Positions 49,316-54,064 of a stretch of DNA of 64,000 bases are shown here, in pieces. The position numbers were made by a program, and so were the translations under genes. Source of the DNA: Ilex aquifolium (Eukaryota; Streptophyta; Magnoliopsida; Aquifoliales; Aquifoliaceae); the NCBI GenBank assembly GCA_951799425.1, contig OX637393.1, positions 21,617,744 through 21,681,743 of the forward strand. Direction: 5' to 3'. The notes under the pieces are model-generated. The model was not told where the DNA came from. It ran no database searches and saw nothing but the letters and a program-made list of their open reading frames with translations. Position 1 is the first letter of the stretch. Each line of letters starts with the position of its first letter.

Positions 49316-49473
49316 CCTGAATCAGGGTGTATGAGATTGAAATCCAAATCAAAGGGTACTTGAGCGAATCTTAGGTATATGTAAACGGGCAAGCATGCTG
49401 GGCACGCCGTGGGCAGACCAAAACAAGCCTTTCTAGCCACCAGCGTCAGTTTTTCCTTCTGGTTCACATCCAT
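9426..49473 (-). CDS. MTX1: Metaxin, six exons over 40 kb
   Basis: Join of 49473-49317, 43040-42706, 42521-42445, 41384-41324, 23502-23337 and 9610-9426 (minus strand), 326 residues. Plant metaxin sits on the outer mitochondrial membrane and helps import or assemble precursor proteins, through a GST-like Tom37 fold. Visible features: [17 protein letters not shown] near residues 18-34 (N-terminal thioredoxin-like part); [16 protein letters not shown] block about 56-66; [11 protein letters not shown] about 127-137; [17 protein letters not shown] about 180-196, the GST-C region typical of metaxins; then a Ser-rich linker, a basic [10 protein letters not shown] patch, a hydrophobic tail anchor about 290-308 and an acidic C-terminus. 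Every junction is GT-AG with matching phase (1,0,2,0,1), and there is no internal stop. Plant metaxins are about 315 residues, so the length fits. Introns total 39 kb and are filled with transposons. The frame is intact, so I expect it to be functional. Confidence 0.96.
9810..11101 (+). pseudogene. L1-type LINE ORF2 3' part (zf-RVT region)
   Basis: Broken frames from 9820 give LxSGKE, then [20 protein letters not shown] and [13 protein letters not shown]. From 10459 there is a clear zinc-binding RT tail with [18 protein letters not shown] and [13 protein letters not shown]. These match the C-terminal zf-RVT part of plant L1 ORF2. At least three stops or frame changes interrupt it. The RT and endonuclease are missing (5' truncation). 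A short A run at 11093-11101 may be the 3' tail. It lies in metaxin intron 5, antisense to the gene. Confidence 0.8.
11432..11625 (+). repeat. Copia 5' LTR
   Basis: It starts TGCTATTAGAGTATTTTAG and ends TTTTCATTGGTTACA. It aligns with 18124-18282 but carries an extra segment of about 35 bp that includes CTATATAAGAA, the likely TATA box. The primer site follows at once. Confidence 0.85.
11626..11638 (+). other. Copia primer-binding site
   Basis: TGGTATCAAAGCC is the usual initiator-tRNA-Met site (TGGTATCAGAGC) with one change, directly adjoining the 5' LTR. Confidence 0.9.
12642..12950 (+). pseudogene. Copia protease fragment
   Basis: The frame includes [18 protein letters not shown], matching the copia aspartic protease pattern WxxDSGAxxHM. 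The catalytic Gly of DSG is Asn here (codon near 12777). A stop follows within 100 bp, and the sequence then jumps to the late integrase, so the zinc-binding and early integrase core are deleted. Confidence 0.8.
12960..13016 (+). pseudogene. Copia integrase, left piece
   Basis: It reads [16 protein letters not shown], the conserved [12 protein letters not shown] of copia integrase, and is split by the LTR that follows. The frame resumes at 15622 with ETSRSLLL, so the insertion point is known exactly. Confidence 0.9.
13409..13416 (+). promoter_or_regulatory. TATA box of the solo LTR
   Basis: TATAAATA sits inside a block conserved with 55440-55447 (GGAGTATAAATA, then an AAAATC..GATTTTCTCCCC palindromic stretch), 392 bp from the LTR start. 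Confidence 0.7.
15097..15288. repeat. Palindrome array, word TTCTACCGGTAGAA
   Basis: Eight words arranged as four pairs, each pair in a unit of about 50 bp. Full words TTCTACCGGTAGAA alternate with less perfect ones (CTACCAGTTGAAG, TACCAGTAGAA). Linkers of the type GTGGGCAC resemble those at 1100 and 32690. Confidence 0.9.
15617..16400 (+). pseudogene. Copia integrase C-terminal piece
   Basis: It continues [27 protein letters not shown] and NVFGCACFV, typical of the end of the copia integrase core and the following GKG-like linker, then a Ser/Pro-rich spacer. Two stops or frame changes occur (near 15888 and 16211). It leads into MNEELS at 16388, where the MITE interrupts it. Confidence 0.85.
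16403..16670. mobile_element. MITE inside the copia pol
   Basis: Long subterminal inverted repeats: AATATTCAATACAACGG...GGTGATACC on the left mirrors GGTGATACC...CATTGTAATGAATATT on the right. CTA (or TTATCTA) flanks both ends, and excising it rejoins EELS to [10 protein letters not shown] of the copia frame. Size is about 265 bp. No transposase. Superfamily not assigned. Confidence 0.8.
16433..16469. repeat. Perfect 15-bp stem with 7-nt loop
   Basis: GGTGATACCATGTCA is mirrored by TGACATGGTATCACC around ACATTGA, within the left arm of the MITE. The right arm has a degenerate version (16609-16648). Confidence 0.9.
16671..17965 (+). pseudogene. Copia reverse transcriptase and RNase H
   Basis: RT blocks in changing frames: [16 protein letters not shown] at 16730; KARLVAKxxAQ-like and DYEETFA at 16780-16850; [17 protein letters not shown] at 16925-16965 with a stop; and the catalytic [11 protein letters not shown] at 17167-17199. 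RNase H follows, with YSDVDWA at 17652 and [10 protein letters not shown] at 17806. Many stops and shifts; it cannot make an enzyme. The family makes element cDNA in cytoplasmic particles. Confidence 0.88.
18124..18282 (+). repeat. Copia 3' LTR
   Basis: It follows a purine tract (AAATGGGG) and ends CATTGTTTACA. It lacks the 35-bp TATA-bearing segment of the 5' copy. The several differences between the two LTRs show an old insertion. Confidence 0.85.
18411..18436. repeat. CT microsatellite
   Basis: Thirteen CT units, between two copia elements in intron 5. The rest of 18283-18540 shows nothing recognisable. Confidence 0.95.
18600..18817 (-). repeat. 3' LTR of a minus-strand copia element
   Basis: On the minus strand a polypurine tract TTTGAGGGGGAG (18818-18829) precedes TATTATGTTATGTTTTATTT. 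TATAAAAGCTGGG at 18750-18762 is a likely TATA box. The far end of the LTR is not fixed. Confidence 0.65.
18818..21500 (-). pseudogene. Minus-strand copia pol relic (integrase to RNase H)
   Basis: On the minus strand: integrase at 21390-21165 with [18 protein letters not shown] and [14 protein letters not shown] at 20080-19800 with [24 protein letters not shown] residues, then [19 protein letters not shown] and KVCKLKK; and RNase H around 19250-19100 with AFSDADW-like and SSAEVE. Multiple stops and shifts. The segment 20270-20690, between integrase and RT, is foreign. The 5' LTR, gag and protease are missing; the match stops near 21500. It has the same sense as metaxin, so its LTR polyadenylation signals lie in sense within intron 5. 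Confidence 0.85.
20480..20665. mobile_element. Fragment of a CGTTAC-rich small DNA transposon
   Basis: It is rich in GTTACG/CGTAAC words (AACGGCCGTTACAGACCCGTTACG, given here as the general pattern) and ends with a block whose reverse reads AAACACTCGTTACGTTAC, like hAT-type MITE ends. The partner end was not found, so it is probably truncated. Confidence 0.4.
21892..22245. repeat. 185-bp direct duplication
   Basis: AATCAAAATCTTGRSTCTYCC starts both units (21892 and 22077). CCTTGGCCACAA, CCAAGCTTAG and GAAATCTTCTACCTTAC follow in both. About 10-15 percent diverged; no coding sense. Confidence 0.85.
22250..23336. other. Intron 5, start side, no recognised element
   Basis: Plain AT-rich intron sequence next to exon 5. 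No protein family, tRNA or terminal repeat was seen. Confidence 0.5.
23337..23502 (-). CDS. MTX1: Metaxin exon 5 (residues 211-266)
   Basis: Acceptor GCTAATAG and donor GTAAGT. It encodes [20 protein letters not shown], then [10 protein letters not shown] and a Ser-rich linker to GPSNW. It is stranded between introns of 17.8 and 13.7 kb. Confidence 0.95.
24105..24830 (-). pseudogene. L1-type LINE 3' fragment
   Basis: On the minus strand: [18 protein letters not shown] (zf-RVT Cys motif, degenerate), [24 protein letters not shown] and [13 protein letters not shown]. This is the same C-terminal zone of plant L1 ORF2 as at 10459 and 34800. It has stops and shifts and lies in sense within metaxin intron 4. 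An ATTAATAAAAC stretch near 24120 marks the 3' end. Confidence 0.75.
24831..26580. other. Intron 4 stretch without recognised features
   Basis: AT-rich sequence with short open frames only. No family was recognised on either strand. A small direct repeat (CTTTTAATTCAAT) occurs at about 26446 and 26490. Confidence 0.5.
26621..26864. repeat. CT, C and CA microsatellite cluster
   Basis: A CT run (26621-26663), a C run (26755-26767), a second CT run (26770-26788) and CA-rich sequence (26796-26864). Confidence 0.95.
26880..28230. repeat. AT-rich tract of degenerate short repeats
   Basis: Words such as ATGAAATAGGTTT, GTGTGTTAATT and GAATGTTAGGGTT recur about ten times each with drift. No reading frame is kept. 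It may be the 5' non-coding part of the Helitron to the right, but no 5' TC terminus was identified. Confidence 0.5.
28240..29150 (+). other. Possible 5' portion of the Helitron
   Basis: Short coding-like blocks alternate with intron-like GTAAG and TTTATAG sites (for example 28500-28590), as if from a small multi-exon gene. No family was recognised; the assignment rests on position left of the Rep relic. Confidence 0.25.
29154..29285 (+). repeat. 65-bp tandem duplication
   Basis: Two units carry AATGCTTATCYA, a T run, AATGCTCATCTTTTCTACAT and GACGTATTTAGT. Confidence 0.9.
30100..32400 (+). pseudogene. Helitron Rep (RepHel) relic, helicase missing
   Basis: In consecutive but shifting frames: [17 protein letters not shown] and [20 protein letters not shown] (30440-30540), the Helitron-like N-terminal domain; RDIVLHLR and [15 protein letters not shown] (30860-30975); [17 protein letters not shown] (31262); [13 protein letters not shown] (31516), which holds the HUH metal-binding pattern [22 protein letters not shown] (31650); [15 protein letters not shown] (31870); [11 protein letters not shown] (31921-31953), the two-tyrosine motif; then [14 protein letters not shown] and [14 protein letters not shown] (to 32150). 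Rep nicks and joins DNA in rolling-circle transposition. It breaks off at the LLTIVSG block (32370-32388), where an LTR fragment begins. No SF1 helicase follows. At least five frame changes or stops. It lies in intron 4, antisense to metaxin. Confidence 0.88.
32410..33297 (+). mobile_element. Truncated Del/Tekay-like LTR in the Helitron
   Basis: 32438-32490 carries the conserved CAAGCGCCAGTGGACGGCCC block and the end is GGGGCGTCACA (33287-33297), as in the copies at 1-1500 and 13017-15616. Only the last third of the LTR is present. It separates the Rep relic from the Helitron 3' end. Confidence 0.85.
32694..32970. repeat. Palindrome array, word AGGTACCGGTACCT
   Basis: Eleven or twelve words close to AGGTACCGGTACCT, mostly in pairs; linkers include GGCTCAG and GGGCCCAG. 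The longest of these arrays in the window. Several words differ by single transitions (GGTACCAGTAC, GGTACTGGTACC). Confidence 0.92.
33298..34008 (+). mobile_element. Helitron 3' region and terminus
   Basis: A non-coding tail ends ATGCCTTTAGGCACGGGC, then AATTACTAG followed by host T. The hairpin TGCC-TTTA-GGCA shortly before a CTAG end is the usual Helitron 3' structure (CTRR, insertion before T). It is in line with the Rep relic to the left. Confidence 0.7.
34351..37403 (-). pseudogene. L1-type LINE ORF2, endonuclease end to tail
   Basis: Read on the minus strand: 37403-37068 gives [23 protein letters not shown] and [15 protein letters not shown] (end of the AP endonuclease and linker). Around 36640-36530 come ALTANEVVE and [17 protein letters not shown] RT residues, and around 35960-35680 come [20 protein letters not shown] and WPLKYLGL. 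The zf-RVT and WRERN-like end lies at about 34900-34600. An A-rich tail on the minus strand (34351-34374) marks the 3' end. A MITE at 36153-36503 splits the RT. Frames are heavily broken. The start of the endonuclease is missing. Sense orientation within metaxin intron 4. Confidence 0.82.
36153..36503. mobile_element. hAT-like MITE in the LINE
   Basis: Ends CAAGGATCAAAATATCG and CGATATTTTGATCCTTG are exact inverted repeats. The flanks ACTTCCAA (36145-36152) and ACATCCAA (36504-36511) are an 8-bp duplication with one change. The interior is rich in GTTTCGGAAAT/ATTTCGAAAC words. 351 bp, no transposase. Confidence 0.85.
37430..38280. other. Intron 4, no secure feature
   Basis: A minus-strand CATTAGTCTAGT at 37421-37433, with a GCGATT/AATCGC stem next to it, could be a decayed Helitron terminus. 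Otherwise only short open frames are seen. Confidence 0.3.
38287..39006 (-). other. Exon-like open stretches of unknown origin
   Basis: Minus-strand 39006-38868 reads [39 protein letters not shown], ending NAFV before a good GTAAGC donor. Minus-strand 38544-38287 follows a good TTTCACAG acceptor and includes [19 protein letters not shown]. The composition is protein-like, but I do not recognise the family. They could be a captured gene piece or chance open frames in intron 4. Confidence 0.25.
39227..39985. mobile_element. hAT-type non-autonomous transposon, 759 bp
   Basis: The ends CAGTGTT...AACACTG are flanked by an exact 8-bp duplication ATGGAGCC (39219-39226 and 39986-39993). Both subterminal regions carry GCGAAGCGAG and CCTAGGCGAGAAGCGAAG words in inverted orientation. 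The AT-rich interior has repeated TTGATTAATCAA words (39555-39625). No transposase frame. Confidence 0.93.
40079..40560. mobile_element. TIR transposon, 482 bp
   Basis: Terminal repeats CTAGGAAGCACGG and CCGTGCTTCCTAG are perfect. The flanks CTTAGGAT (40071-40078, 40561-40568) are identical; the next base C also repeats. The 8- or 9-bp duplication fits hAT or Mutator. The right part has CACGTGTTCGAC-type palindromes. Confidence 0.92.
40569..41323. other. Intron 4, 3' of exon 4, nothing recognised
   Basis: AT-rich intron sequence next to the exon 4 donor, with no element ends. Confidence 0.5.
41324..41384 (-). CDS. MTX1: Metaxin exon 4 (residues 190-210)
   Basis: Acceptor TTATGCAG and donor GTGAGT. 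A 61-nt microexon-sized piece encoding [20 protein letters not shown], the core GST-C helix. It is followed by the 17.8-kb intron 4. Confidence 0.95.
41440..42347. mobile_element. TIR element filling metaxin intron 3
   Basis: The left end AGTTATCAAATCAAGATTCG and the right end (reverse AATTGTTATAAAAATCAAAC) are imperfect inverted repeats. Inside both are GAATCGTATCGAATC and GATTCGATTCG words. It makes up about 900 of the 1060 bp of intron 3. No target duplication or transposase was identified. Confidence 0.6.
42445..42521 (-). CDS. MTX1: Metaxin exon 3 (residues 165-190)
   Basis: Acceptor TTGGACAG and donor GTAACT. It encodes [19 protein letters not shown] and SFFFEN plus two bases of Arg190. 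Intron 2, in front of it, is only 184 bp. Matches the metaxin GST-C start (YKRAxxAYxALSxRLG). Confidence 0.95.
42706..43040 (-). CDS. MTX1: Metaxin exon 2 (residues 53-164)
   Basis: Acceptor TTTTGCAG and donor GTACAT. It begins with AT, which completes Asp53, then [19 protein letters not shown] and the rest of the N-terminal domain, through [15 protein letters not shown] to NAERREAE. At 335 nt it is the longest exon and the most informative for family assignment. Confidence 0.96.
43310..43627 (+). pseudogene. LINE 3' end fragment
   Basis: [13 protein letters not shown] at 43390 matches the WxxWLERNxRxF end of plant L1 ORF2. A TTTTTATTAATAAAAC terminus at 43611-43627 is where the Helitron below begins. 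Intron 1, antisense to metaxin. Confidence 0.65.
43628..43968 (-). mobile_element. Non-autonomous Helitron, about 340 bp
   Basis: On the minus strand it ends CCCGTGCTATGCATGGGGCGG, given as pattern CCCGTGC-TATGCATGGGG, then TGGCACTAG before host T. This is a palindromic GC-rich hairpin and CTAG end, typical of plant Helitrons. The other end has TATATATAAAACAAACAAAT, a usual 5' start. It was inserted into the LINE tail. A related older copy lies at 6836-7180. Confidence 0.7.
43970..44335. other. Intron 1 stretch, nothing recognised
   Basis: AT-rich sequence with no family or repeat signature. Confidence 0.5.
44336..44485. repeat. Three-copy minisatellite
   Basis: Units of about 50-58 bp carry ATAAACACCCTCATGTGGAC and CACGACACTCTTCCC. 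Confidence 0.92.
44600..46080. other. Intron 1, unclassified repetitive-looking sequence
   Basis: The ends resemble each other in reverse (AACCCCCTTGTAGTTT near 44620; ACCCCCATGAGGTTTTTGG near 45150), suggesting an old inverted-repeat element at about 44600-45180. 45560-45740 has GAGTC/GACTC-rich sequence. No coding domain was identified. Confidence 0.3.
46090..46900 (+). pseudogene. Copia RT end and RNase H relic
   Basis: Frames show [45 protein letters not shown] and QFVSSPTT (46090-46350). RNase H follows, with [13 protein letters not shown] and [13 protein letters not shown] (46435-46520) and [18 protein letters not shown] (46598). Several shifts and stops. The rest of the element to the left is absent. 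Intron 1, antisense to metaxin. Confidence 0.85.
46925..47070 (+). mobile_element. 3' LTR of the second copia
   Basis: It follows the polypurine tract GCTTGAGGGGGG (46915-46926). TATTAAGATTGTATTTATA opens it; the end near 47070 is not fixed. Confidence 0.55.
47079..47367 (+). repeat. 145-bp tandem duplication, nearly identical
   Basis: CTATGTATGCCTTTTSTTCT starts both copies (47079 and 47224), and they stay almost identical to GCATGAAATAAACAT. The low divergence indicates a recent event. Confidence 0.95.
47368..47925. other. Intron 1 stretch, nothing recognised
   Basis: AT-rich; no domain or element end seen. Confidence 0.5.
47930..48255. other. Possible mitochondrial DNA insert
   Basis: Base composition changes abruptly to purine-rich, more GC-balanced sequence (GAAAGGCGAGAAAGAAAGG, GGAAAGGAGAAAGACC), in the style of plant mitochondrial spacers. 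No mitochondrial gene was recognised, so this is a style-based guess. Confidence 0.3.
48260..48824. other. Intron 1 stretch with GA microsatellite
   Basis: A GA run lies at 48485-48503. Nothing else was recognised. Confidence 0.6.
48825..49014 (+). pseudogene. Plastid 16S rRNA 3' end in the nucleus
   Basis: Matches the last part of chloroplast 16S rRNA: CACTAGTAATCGTCAGTCA, CGTTCCTGGGCCTTGTACAC, GGCTAGTGACTGGAGTGAAG, GTAACAAGGTAGCCGTACT and the anti-Shine-Dalgarno end GGATTACCTCCTT. About 24 nt are missing around 48905, and most changes are C to T or G to A, as in methylated decayed DNA. Similarity stops at the mature rRNA 3' end. Old nuclear insert in metaxin intron 1, 300 bp from exon 1. 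Confidence 0.92.
49283..49312. repeat. GA microsatellite at the exon 1 donor
   Basis: On the gene strand this is a CT run that begins five bases inside intron 1. Length changes here would act right beside the weak GTCCCT donor. Confidence 0.95.
49317..49473 (-). CDS. MTX1: Metaxin exon 1 (residues 1-53)
   Basis: It encodes the start, [19 protein letters not shown], and the [16 protein letters not shown] block, ending in HPDS plus one base. The start was chosen because it gives the short hydrophilic leader expected before the [15 protein letters not shown] motif. The donor is GTCCCT, a weak match to GTRAGT, and a CT dinucleotide run follows five bases later (plus strand 49283-49312). Phase 1. 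Confidence 0.95.
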
Positions 49474-49669
49474 ATGGATAGCGTCGTATGCACAGTACGT
49501 GCTCGTGTGTAAAGAGTGCGTGTGTGTGTATGCGCGCGTGAGAGAGAGAGAGAGACGACTGAATTTAAGTGAATTTGATGGAGTTGAACAAGAAGAAAGA
49601 TTCTATAAAACCTTAGGGTTTTGCTGGGGTCTGCGTTTGGAGTTTGGAAAAAAGATGTGATAAAGCAAA
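49474..49669 (-). promoter_or_regulatory. Metaxin 5' UTR and core promoter
   Basis: Upstream of the start codon the gene strand has a CT-rich leader (49541-49555), then a telo-box AAACCCTAA at 49613-49621 and TTTTATAGAA next to it. Telo-boxes are common in plant promoters of translation and mitochondrial genes. Only about 200 bp remain before the first MITE. Confidence 0.55.
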
Positions 49670-49837
49670 GGAAAATGCTATTTGGACCTAAAAATCTGAC
49701 ATAATGACGTGGCTTTATAGGAATCATTGGATCAACACCAAGTTCCAATGTTTGATGGGGTCTACAGTGAATCCAAATGTCACAGTGAATTAGGTCAAAT
49801 TTTTATGTCAAATTTTTAGGTCCCAATAGCATTGCTC
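49670..49837. mobile_element. Mutator-type MITE in the metaxin promoter
   Basis: The ends GGAAAATGCTATTTGGACC and (reverse) GAGCAATGCTATTGGGACC are inverted repeats, continuing through CTAAAAATYTGACATAA. An exact 9-bp duplication TAAAGCAAA (49661-49669, 49838-49846) is the Mutator signature. 168 bp. Confidence 0.88.
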
Positions 49838-49871
49838 TAAAGCAAATTTAGGGTGTAGGGGGTCTGAGAAG

Positions 49872-50752
49872 CAATGTTATCAGAACGGGCAGGGACATTA
49901 TGTTATGTTTCACAGGTTCAACTATTGGTTAACTGGTCGTGTAATTAAAAAATTATAAAAAAATTATAAGACATAAAAATTTAACTAAAAATTTACAATC
50001 ACAAAAAAAATCAAATAGTGTACAGTATATGTCTTAACTCCTCACTATTGAATTAAATGTCTTTAACTCTTTACTGTTGAATTGAATGTGTGTGTATTAA
50101 CTATTTAATTTATATTCAATTATTCAATATGGTCGTGTGTGTGCACGAGTAGAGAGAGGGAGAAATAGACAAAAAACAAATCCAGCATGTGAGAGAGAGA
50201 AAAAGAAAGACCCAGCAAGTCATCCTTTATTTTTTCTTTCATTTTCGTGAGTGTGTATCACTGTGTCTGCGTGGAGAGAGAGAGAGAGAGAGGAGAAGGA
50301 GAAGATGAAGTGGAAGGAGATCTAGATCTCTGGAAGTGGAAGGAGATCTAGATATCTGGAAGTGGAGGGAGACGAAGTGGTGTGTTCCTGTGTTTGTGGT
50401 GTTTGAGTCTTCGAGATATAGTGTTCGAGTCTTCGAGATCTAGATATGTAGTGTTCGAGTCTTCGAGATCTAGATCTGTAGTGTTCGAGTCTTCGAGATC
50501 TAATATGCCGCTGTTCGACGAAGAAGACAAAGTGGAAGGAAACGGAGAAGATGAAGGGTTGCCGGTTGGTTTTAAGCTTTGAACCGACCGGTTTTAGGAA
50601 TCTTCTGTTCACTGGTTTTGGATAAAATCGGCTGATTTTCCGGTACGGTTCGATTGCTTAGGCGGTCTAACTAAATAACTGGACCGCTTTAGGTCCCGGT
50701 TCATGGTTCAACCAATCCGACCGGCTGTTCTGGTCCAGTTCTGATAACACTG
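49872..50752. mobile_element. hAT-type non-autonomous transposon upstream of metaxin
   Basis: Ends CAATGTTATCAGAACGGGC and (reverse) CAGTGTTATCAGAACTGGACC. The flanks CTGAGAAG and TTCAGAAG are a decayed 8-bp duplication. The right end is rich in CCGGTTC words. No transposase. 881 bp. Confidence 0.82.
50399..50503 (+). repeat. 30-bp tandem repeat inside the hAT element
   Basis: Units of GTGTTCGAGTCTTCGAGATC plus TAGATNTGTA, three full or partial and one diverged. The neighbouring 50320-50365 has GAAGTGGAAGGAGATCTAGA twice. Confidence 0.9.
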
Positions 50753-50929
50753 TTCAGAAGAGATACTACTTCCTTCTGCTGCAATGTCCACCATACCACA
50801 CAAGCCAAAAAAAAAACCTTCCACCTTACCCGCCTCCGTGGACCTGAAGACAGCCTTTTTTTTTCGAGTCTAGGTCTAATTATAGGTTAATCATCGCCCC
50901 TGTTTGGGGGTCCATCTGGTTGGTTGAAT

Positions 50930-51145
50930 CAGTGGGTGATTGTTATGCTTACTAAATTATTTATCAAATTTTGTATCCCAAATCAGTATGGGTGGTTGAA
51001 TTAGTGGGATCCACTAACTTCACCAAACATTCAGTGCATATAATTTTGACACATCATTTGGGATACAAGATTGGATAAACAAATTTGGGTAGCATAGTTT
51101 GATCTATCGGTAAATCATCAGTTGGGTTTGGAGATAAATAGGTGG
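50930..51145. mobile_element. Fold-back MITE
   Basis: Arms 50937-50983 and 51055-51105 are inverted copies: TGTATCCCAAAT mirrors ATTTGGGATACA, and ATGCTTACTAAATT mirrors AATTTGGGTAGCAT. The exact ends and target duplication are not clear. Confidence 0.6.
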
Positions 51146-51729
51146 ACCTGTAAGACCTCATGTATTTATTTTAATTAATATTATAATATTATGATCATAT
51201 TGTGTTTTGATGAAGTAAGTATAAATTAATTAATACATAAAGATTATGATGGAAATTGTTGAGATATTAGAAAGAATTGATGTTTAGGGGTAATCACTTC
51301 AAATAAGCCTTAATTAGAAGAAAACATAACATCAAAAACGTATTTGGAGCATTGAATAACCTTGGGATGGGAGATTTTGAGGTGTTTTAGGGTTAAAACA
51401 TCAATTCGGATAATTTTTGGGTAAGATGGAATTTGATACTCTCATTGTGTAGGCCATAACTTTTTACTCCGAAGTCCGATTGACCTGATTCTTGTGACAT
51501 TAGAAGGTAGACTTCAAGACCAATATGTTAGATCATGTTTTATAATTGACTTATTTCATGAAGTCCATAATAAAATTTCAACCACTTTCATGGTCATGAT
51601 GCTATAAAGTTCAAGATTCGAAAGCTACATTAAAGGGAGTAGATCAAGCGTCAAAGTTACATCATTCAACCTCCGTATGCACCTTCATGCTTAGGAAAAA
51701 GTTAATGACATAGACACCTAAGATGACCC

Positions 51730-54064
51730 TGTAACGCCCCAAAACACACCCTGGACGGCATTACATACTAAAACCATTTACATCATGAGAGCACTAATAT
51801 CATCCATAAATACATTAAACTTCATTCATCATCCATAAAATTTTTACATCATTATCCAAAAGAATATGCCCAACCATGGCATTTACATCTCAAAAATTCA
51901 ATAATGTAGCACAGCGGAAATAATAAAATAAAACTAGACTTTACACGGTTCAAAATGTATAACCTAGTCTAGTACAAAAGAAGCTACATCTCTACATATC
52001 CACCTCGGGATCTAGGTTCCCCTCGAGTGGAGCCTCCCAATACCCTGACTCGTCGATGCCGAGATCCTCCTCTAGCACCAAATCTAAAAAATGTAATTTG
52101 TAGGGGATGAGCACGAAGCTCTGTAGCAAAATCTTCCCAAACTCAAACAAGGTTTAGAAAAGCATATAAAATGGCCGGTCTCATTTCACAAATAGCATAC
52201 ATAATCTTTGAAGTAAAACAGGGACATTTTAAAATGGATCTCAAGTTTAAGTAGCAACAGTAATTTACATAAACAGTAAAAGAAACCAAGATCCAATCAA
52301 TAGCCATTTTCCAAAATATAAACCATTTTCCCATAAGACCTTGTGGAATCTCATACTCCCACAAGTCCTTGTAGGAAACCATTTTCCATAATAATACAAC
52401 AATCCATCAATAGGTATAGGTATCTCAAACATGATGTAAGACAAACCCCATGAATCGACACATTGAGTAATATCTAACCCACACACACCCACACAAATCT
52501 TATCAAAGATATCCATCCTTTAGGAAGGGCGTATGCCACACCAATGGCAGTGACGTATCCAACCCAGGTATTAGTATACTAACCCTCTTACACGGCACCC
52601 GTGAGCAATAGCGGTTTAGTCTTACCAAAGCACTAACCCCACTACGAGTGGTAGGAGAAATGCCAACCCACACGGAGCAAGCAACACGTCTACCCACTCT
52701 ACGATATCTCGTCAAAGGCCTCCCATGGTCATCCCACACTCATAAGAGATACAATACCAAATCCAATTCCACAATTTACAATTATATCTTAAAAATCCCC
52801 AAATTGAGCATTTGACATTTTCAATAACCAACCAAGAAAAATGCAAGAGATCACAACAATATCATTTTATTACTCAACACAAAACACTATGATTTTGAAA
52901 TCAAGAATAAAGGAAGAGTTCAAGAGGAAAACTCATCACTCTTGAAAACTAGGGTTTTTCAAACCAAAAGAGGGATTTGTGTAAAACATGTTAACAATTG
53001 AACAAGAATCAAGAAACAATGGAGCCATAGCAAATACATATCATTAAGAATCAAAACATACATATTTATTAACCCTAACATCAATGTAAGAGAAAGAGAA
53101 AAAATCCCCTATCTTTTAAGCCAAGCTATAAATCCAAGATCCAACCTTCAAAACCTTCTTGTTCTCCTTCCTTTTCCTCTTAATTTCCTCCTCCTAGGGT
53201 TTCAAGAGATTTGGGTGAGATTGGGTGAAGAAGGGAAGAAAAGGAAATGGGTATAGAAGTGGAAATCTTGAGAAATCTAGGGTTTTGATCTTCAAGAATG
53301 GTGTAAATCTCCCTCTATATTTGTGTTTTTCTCTCCCTTTCTCTCTTTCTAAGGCTACCTAGGGTTTGGAGTGGTGAAATGGGGCTTAGAGAGGTGTAGG
53401 GATGTATTTATAGTGGAAGAAATGGAGAAAGACCCGAAGTCGGATCGGGCTGGGATTTATCGGGCGTACCGGTACGGTTGAGCCACTGGAGTCCTGCGTA
53501 CCGGTACGATCCAGCTTCTGGAGTTCTGCGTACCGGTACGCGTACCGGTACGATTTGACTGCCAGATTTTTGTTTCAACTTCCAATGCAGTTTTGATCCA
53601 TTTAGAGGTCGAATTAGAAAATTTTCATGAGACATACTTTTGTAGCCCTAGATGTCTACTATCTACTGTAGAAATTTCAGATCAATTGGACTTAAGGATA
53701 AAAAGTTATGGCCAAAACACTAAGTAGTGTTCAATACTCATTTTTATCCAAATTCTCGCTAAAGTGTATTTTAACTCCGAGACACTTCCTAACTTCCAAT
53801 ACATCCATATTACCACTCCCAATGTTTTTCGACCTTCCGAATTCAATGAAATCATTATTTTGACCTACAAACTTTTAGAAACTTATCTAATCACCCTTTC
53901 CAAGTTTAAACCTCTTCGACACGTAACTTCCCAATCAAATTGTCTCCATAGCATTTATTCCTACGGTTTATTCTTATGTCACTACATATATCTACATCTT
54001 TACAAATATTATTTACTATATATTTATCTCTATAAATATATAAAAGAAAATGCGGGGTGTTACA
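51730..54064 (-). mobile_element. Solo LTR, 2335 bp, with exact target duplication
   Basis: It starts TGTAACGCCCC and ends GGGGTGTTACA on the plus strand, flanked by GACCC at 51725-51729 and 54065-54069. A TATAAATA on the minus strand (53412-53405) sets the orientation. It resembles the plus-strand LTR at 57239-59187. Confidence 0.92.
53464..53552. repeat. Palindrome array, word GCGTACCGGTACG
   Basis: Four perfect words at 53464, 53496, 53528 and 53540, the last two fused. The array is 50 bp upstream of the minus-strand TATAAATA. Linkers carry CCACTGGAGTCCTG and CTTCTGGAGTTCTG. Confidence 0.95.

Noticed and set aside
50322..50612. Overlapping open frames on both strands rich in LEDSNTT/SSRSRS
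   Set aside because: They come from the 30-bp tandem repeat and purine-rich sequence inside a hAT-type element.
52143..52739. Several 80-codon open frames within the solo LTR
   Set aside because: They lie inside a non-coding LTR and are not shared as frames with the related LTR at 57239.
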